From Abditibacteriaceae bacterium (lineage in GTDB: Bacteria > Armatimonadota > Abditibacteriia > Abditibacteriales > Abditibacteriaceae), in contig JAFAZH010000032.1 of the NCBI GenBank assembly GCA_019239895.1, positions 1-64,000 of the forward strand: a stretch of DNA of 64,000 nt. Reading direction: 5' to 3'. Below the pieces are notes generated by a model. It had not been told where the DNA came from. It saw only the letters and a list, made by a program, of their open reading frames with translations, and ran no database searches. The position numbers and the translations under genes were made by a program. Positions 60,550 to 64,000 of the stretch are shown one piece after another. The stretch's first letter is position 1. Every line of letters begins with the position of its first letter.

Positions 60550-60688
60550 TTCTTTCAACACAAAGGACACAAGCTGTTGAAGATGGAGAATAGAGGATTG
60601 AGGATCGTAACGGCAACGTGCCTCAGGCTATCTTCGATCTTCTATTCTCGATTCTCGTTCTGCCTTCGTGTCCTTTGTGTTGAAAGAA
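60550..60688. repeat. 21-bp inverted repeat, CAACACAAAGGACAC class, abutting a stop codon
   Basis: Arms 60550-60570 and 60668-60688 are complementary over 21 bp. The right arm ends immediately before the TAA (60691-60689) of the leftward fructosamine kinase gene. It belongs to the same family as 6920-7074 and 53851-53995. Confidence 0.85.
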
Positions 60689-61597
60689 TTAAAGAATCTG
60701 CAACGTAAGCTGGCAGGAGCGTTCGACATTAGGGCCGTAGGTCTCACCGAAATAATTCAGATGCACCAGCAAATAATAAAGCTGATGCAGCGGGCGGCGT
60801 TGTACGTAACCAGCATCTAAGGGATAGGCCGCACTATAAGTCTCTATAAAGCCGGGCGGAAATCCGCCAAAAAGCTCGACAAACGCCATTTCAATTTCGC
60901 GTTCACCGTAATAAACCGCTGGATCAATGACTGCCGCCTCGTTACCGACCGTTAAGAAGTTGCCGCTCCATAAATCGCCGTGCAACAGGCAGGGTTTGGC
61001 TTCTAAATCACTTAACAGCGTTTCTAAATTATCTATTACCTGCATCAGTAGCCGCTCACGGTCGGGTGGCAGGAGTTTCCGTTGCTGTGCTATCTCGATC
61101 TGTGGCAATAGGCGGCAGTCACGGTAAAAGGTGGGCCAATGGGCATGAGGTGTATTGATCTGTCGTAGCGTACCGAGGTAATTGTCCTCTGGCAAGCCAA
61201 AGCCATCGGGCGAAAATGTACTGCGGTGCAGGGCCGCTAAAGCTTCCGCAAAGTTACTGGTAAAAACGGCCTGATCTGCCGGGCGACGCTCCTCAATATA
61301 TTCCAGGGCTAAGTAGGCTAAAGCGGCAGGCGCAGCATCCCTAAAAGTTAGCACTTGTGGCACCCGTATAGTGTTAGTTACCCCTAAAGCACAGAGGCCA
61401 TTAGCTTCTGCGGCAAACAGACCCGACGGAGCGTCTTCGTGCCATTTGACGAAGATGGGACCGTCTTGCGCTTCGACTCGTGCCGCTTGATTGACCATGC
61501 CACCACTCAAGAGAGTGGCGCTAACCAGTTGAGTATTCAGTGCATCTTCAAGAGCTTGTTGTAAAGTGCGAGGCAGCACGCCTAATGGATGGCTCAC
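60689..61597 (-). CDS. Fructosamine/ribulosamine 3-kinase family protein
   Basis: 302 residues, the usual size. It has the APH-like kinase fold: VFVKWH-type Lys in GPIFVKWHED, the catalytic loop LLHGDLWSGNFL and metal Asp in AVIDPAVYYGEREIEMA. It phosphorylates ketoamines on glycated proteins so the adduct falls off. Its ATG overlaps the TGA of the upstream phosphatase gene (ATGA), so the two are translationally coupled. In other bacteria FN3K homologues are known to neighbour LMW phosphatases, which supports joint deglycation of ribulosamine-type adducts. Confidence 0.93.
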   Translation of the reverse strand: MSHPLGVLPRTLQQALEDALNTQLVSATLLSGGMVNQAARVEAQDGPIFVKWHEDAPSGLFAAEANGLCALGVTNTIRVPQVLTFRDAAPAALAYLALEYIEERRPADQAVFTSNFAEALAALHRSTFSPDGFGLPEDNYLGTLRQINTPHAHWPTFYRDCRLLPQIEIAQQRKLLPPDRERLLMQVIDNLETLLSDLEAKPCLLHGDLWSGNFLTVGNEAAVIDPAVYYGEREIEMAFVELFGGFPPGFIETYSAAYPLDAGYVQRRPLHQLYYLLVHLNYFGETYGPNVERSCQLTLQIL

Positions 61598-62055
61598 AGG
61601 CCATGCTCCTGACGGATGGCAGCCAGTAATCCAACCGCACCTTCATGAACCAGATGATAAACGACATCAAACCCGCCATCGAAGTAAGGGTCAGGCACCT
61701 CACGGATTTCTGCGTGGGGCGCATAGTCGAGCAGGGGAGCCACTTTAGCCCGACCTTTACCCAAACGCCGCACATTGCGTAGGTTTTCATCGTCCATTGT
61801 CACGATGTAGTCGAACTTATCAAGATCATCACGTTTAATTTGACGCCCCAGCCCTTCATAGGGAATGCCTTTTGCTTCCAGAATGCCGAGTGTGCCAGGG
61901 TGGGGAACCGAGTCAATATGCCACGAGCCAGTGCCAGCGGAATCGGCTTCAATTTTATTTTCTAAACCCGCCTCGCGCACCAGGTGCATAAAAACCGCTT
62001 CGGCCATCGGTGAGCGGCAGATATTGCCCAGACAGACAAAGAGAACGCGAATCAT
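61594..62055 (-). CDS. Low molecular weight protein-tyrosine-phosphatase family protein
   Basis: 153 residues. The active-site loop Cys8-LGNIC-Arg14-Ser15 and the general acid Asp122 (VPDPYFDGG) are intact. It is probably a phosphatase acting before the fructosamine kinase on sugar 5-phosphates bound to protein amines, or on phosphotyrosine. Its stop overlaps the kinase start by 4 bases. A TGTCCT-N7-AGGACA dyad lies 18 bases upstream of ATG 62055. Confidence 0.93.
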   Translation of the reverse strand: MIRVLFVCLGNICRSPMAEAVFMHLVREAGLENKIEADSAGTGSWHIDSVPHPGTLGILEAKGIPYEGLGRQIKRDDLDKFDYIVTMDDENLRNVRRLGKGRAKVAPLLDYAPHAEIREVPDPYFDGGFDVVYHLVHEGAVGLLAAIRQEHGL

Positions 62056-62072
62056 CTGTAAACCTTTCTTGT

Positions 62073-62091
62073 TGTCCTCAATTTTAGGACA
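62073..62091. promoter_or_regulatory. TGTCCT-N7-AGGACA dyad, candidate operator of the phosphatase-kinase pair
   Basis: A perfect 6+6 dyad in the leader of the leftward phosphatase gene. Its position, just before the ribosome-binding region, suits a repressor or an RNA hairpin. It occurs once in the window. Confidence 0.4.
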
Positions 62092-62296
62092 CCTAATTTT
62101 TCCTGTTGTTTTGCATACTTATAAGGCACTACCGTAACCATTATATTACCCAAGTTGTTGGCACACTATTGTATGGATTAGACATATCAAAATCTATCTC
62201 TCTTTAGGGGAATGAAGACTTCGCCATAGGGTTAAAATCGAGAATTACCTGGAACTGAACTTGCCCTCAACGCCCAAGCAGAGAGGGAGGACACGC

Positions 62297-63916
62297 ATGG
62301 CATTAGAAACCTACAACCAGAAACGGAATTTTGCGCAGACCAGAGAACCTAAGGGTAAGCTGGAGAAGGGGCAGCATAACCGTTTTGTGGTGCAGGAGCA
62401 TCATGCTTCGCGCTTGCATTTTGACTTTCGCCTTGAAATGGGCGGTGTGCTAAAATCGTGGGCTGTGCCCAAAGGCCCTTCGTTCAACCCGCAGGATAAG
62501 CGGTTGGCGGTGATGACGGAAGACCATCCAGTGCAGTACCTACAGTTCGAGGGGCATATTGCCGAAGGTAACTATGGCGCGGGTGATATGCGAGTCTGGG
62601 ACACGGGCCAGTATGAAGTGACCGATGGCAGCGATCCGGTGCAAGATGTCAATAAGGGGCGATTGAGATTTCGCCTTATGGGTGAGAAACTGCACGGCGA
62701 ATGGAGCCTGGTGAAACTCGGTCGAGGCGATAATCAATGGCTGCTGATTAAAGCCAGAGATGAATTTGCTGATCCTACCTGGCAATTAGAAACCGTGCTG
62801 CCCATTGAAGAAAAATATCTGCCGAAAGCCACCAGGAGCAAAACTCCCCATCAGGTTGTAACTGACCAAGTAACAGATAAAACGCCTAAAGCTACACGCC
62901 ACAAATCCACTGGGGCTAAAGTGGCAGGTAAACCTATCCCCGTTGCCAAAGCTTTTGCGGCCAAAAAGCTTGAGGGCGATGTTGTCGTAAAAGTCGATAA
63001 GCACGAAGTCACCCTTACCCATCTGGATAAAATCTACTGGCCGGATGAAGGTTATACCAAAGGTGATCTGCTGAAGTATTACTTCGAGATAGCGGATACC
63101 ATTTTGCCTTATTTGCGAGGCCGTCCGCTCATTCTGAAACGCTACCCCAATGGTATTCAGGGCCACTCTTTTTTTCAGCATGATGTGGAAGACCCACCTG
63201 ATTTTATGGAGACCATTGCCTTAGAAGTCGAGCGGCAGCCAGTCCGCTATGCCCTGTGTAATAACCTGGCAACACTGCTTTACATTGTGAACTTAGGGAG
63301 TATTGCGCAGAACCCCTGGCACTCGCGGGTGGATGATCTGCATCATCCCAATTGGATTGTTTTTGATCTCGACCCGGAAGGCCAAAACTTCAGTTTAGTA
63401 TGTCAGGTCGCTTTAGCCATTAAAGAAGTGTTGGATGGCTTATCTTTGGAATCTTATCCTAAATTGTCTGGTTCTTCGGGCTTGCACGTTTATGTGCCGA
63501 TTAAGACGGAATATAGCTATGATGAGGTAGCACGTTTTGCAGAATTGGTCGCTAAAATTGTAAACCAAGCCCAGCCCGATCTAGTGACGCTTGAACGATC
63601 ATTACGCAAGCGGGAGAAGGGTGAGGTTTATCTCGATCATCTGCAAAATGCTGAAGGTAAAACGATTGTGTCACCGTATTCAGTGCGGGCTAAAGATAAG
63701 GCAACCGTAGCAGCCCCTCTAACGTGGCAGGAAGTGGAAAAGTGTCCGCGCCTGGAAGATTTCACAATGGCGAATATGCCACAGCGCATCAAGAAGAAGG
63801 GCGACTTGTTTCAGCCGGTGCTGCATAATTGTCAGACTTTAGATGATGCTATCGAGCAAGCTGAAAAGCTCTGGAAAGAAGTGCGTCCTAAAAAGTCGAA
63901 GTCGGTATCGCGGTAG
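62297..63916 (+). CDS. ligD: LigD-like 3'-phosphoesterase plus primase-polymerase without a ligase domain
   Basis: 539 residues from ATG 62297, preceded by GGGAGG; an in-frame TTG at 62261 is less likely. The phosphoesterase domain (about 20-165) has QEHHASRLHFDFRLE, WAVPKGPS, FEGHIAEGNYGAGDM and GEWSLVKL. After a Lys/Thr-rich linker the Pol domain (about 230-520) has LTHLDKIYWP, KRYPNGIQG, the catalytic FDLDPEGQ and SGSSGLHVYVPI. In Pseudomonas LigD an ATP-ligase domain lies between these, but it is missing here. The protein can polish and fill DNA ends but needs a separate ligase. No Ku gene is in the window. The stop codon lies in a hairpin. Confidence 0.9.
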   Translation: MALETYNQKRNFAQTREPKGKLEKGQHNRFVVQEHHASRLHFDFRLEMGGVLKSWAVPKGPSFNPQDKRLAVMTEDHPVQYLQFEGHIAEGNYGAGDMRVWDTGQYEVTDGSDPVQDVNKGRLRFRLMGEKLHGEWSLVKLGRGDNQWLLIKARDEFADPTWQLETVLPIEEKYLPKATRSKTPHQVVTDQVTDKTPKATRHKSTGAKVAGKPIPVAKAFAAKKLEGDVVVKVDKHEVTLTHLDKIYWPDEGYTKGDLLKYYFEIADTILPYLRGRPLILKRYPNGIQGHSFFQHDVEDPPDFMETIALEVERQPVRYALCNNLATLLYIVNLGSIAQNPWHSRVDDLHHPNWIVFDLDPEGQNFSLVCQVALAIKEVLDGLSLESYPKLSGSSGLHVYVPIKTEYSYDEVARFAELVAKIVNQAQPDLVTLERSLRKREKGEVYLDHLQNAEGKTIVSPYSVRAKDKATVAAPLTWQEVEKCPRLEDFTMANMPQRIKKKGDLFQPVLHNCQTLDDAIEQAEKLWKEVRPKKSKSVSR

Positions 63917-63941
63917 GGGCACCCCTCGTGGGTGCCCCTAC
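63913..63941. terminator. 12-bp perfect hairpin holding stop codons of two convergent reading frames
   Basis: GTAGGGGCACCC (63913-63924) pairs perfectly with 63930-63941 around CTCGT. The TAG of the LigD gene (63914-63916) lies in the left arm. A leftward frame entering from the right also ends in a TAG (63940-63938) in the right arm. The sequence looks like a dispersed repeat. Confidence 0.8.
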
Positions 63942-64000
63942 AGGCAATGATTGCTGGTTTGGGACAGTGTCTTGGCGACCATACGACGCATGGACTCATC
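63938..64000 (-). CDS. Possible 3' end of a leftward gene (partial)
   Basis: The minus strand is open from the window edge to TAG 63940-63938 and reads as a C-terminus ending KTLSQTSNHCL. Only 20 codons are visible, so nothing can be said about function, and it may not be real. The last few codons would come from the hairpin repeat. Confidence 0.3.
   Translation of the reverse strand, partial: DESMRRMVAKTLSQTSNHCL

Noticed and set aside
6920..60688. Repeats considered as CRISPR arrays
   Set aside because: Each locus has just two arms in opposite orientation around one unrelated centre. There are no regularly spaced direct repeats and no cas genes.
62297..63916. LigD lacking its ligase domain because of a frameshift or deletion artefact
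   Set aside because: The reading frame is continuous and a normal Lys/Thr-rich linker joins two intact domains. No ligase remnant is seen in other frames.

Overview
This window looks like chromosomal DNA of a free-living heterotrophic bacterium of moderate GC. Three gene families, as I recall their distribution, point to Armatimonadota or a neighbouring Planctomycete-like lineage: a PSD1-type planctomycete cytochrome c protein (190-2757), a DUF6785-type membrane protein (58355-60466) and several Gfo/Idh/MocA oxidoreductases. The phylum is an inference; there is no rRNA or marker gene to settle it. I see no CRISPR array, rRNA, tRNA, IS transposase or prophage.

Layout. 0-26 kb is mostly metabolism and housekeeping: PSD1 cytochrome protein, MOSC protein, WD40 protein, an SRAP-SWIM DNA-damage protein, two Gfo/Idh/MocA oxidoreductases, a 7Fe ferredoxin divergent from a LysR regulator, an aldo/keto reductase, a histone-H1-tailed double-AP2 protein, an aldehyde dehydrogenase, a thioredoxin-reductase-like flavoprotein, glycogen synthase, an NlpC/P60 hydrolase, a long HlyD-type adaptor, a PfkB sugar kinase with a 2-hydroxyacid dehydrogenase, and a phosphohexomutase. 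From 25 to 46.8 kb nearly everything runs leftwards: a GT39 membrane glycosyltransferase, a phosphodiester glycosidase, holA, a MoxR / DUF58 / transglutaminase set, a WD40-TPR protein, a Ser/Thr kinase with an extracytoplasmic G5 domain, an FHA-GAF-cyclase, a PP2C phosphatase, comEC and an MFS transporter.

47-51 kb is the most coherent regulatory unit. An OmpR/PhoB-type response regulator and its histidine kinase are followed by an exported thioredoxin-MsrB fusion and two small secreted His- or Met/Cys-rich proteins. The same promoter architecture, four GTGA half-sites at exact 11-bp steps with a -10 hexamer 11 nt after the last, precedes both the regulator and the thioredoxin-MsrB gene. This suggests an autoregulated envelope redox-repair regulon. 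51.9-64 kb holds a HigBA-like toxin-antitoxin pair, a phospholipase D-like protein, a DHH phosphoesterase divergent from an Artemis-like exonuclease, a TPR lipoprotein, the DUF6785 protein, a coupled LMW phosphatase / fructosamine kinase pair, and a LigD that has phosphoesterase and polymerase domains but no ligase domain.

Between genes lies a striking set of perfect or near-perfect inverted repeats (arms of 21-49 bp, 31-47 bp identical in the best cases). Many touch or overlap the stop codon of a flanking gene. They form a few sequence classes and look like small non-coding mobile or terminator-like elements.
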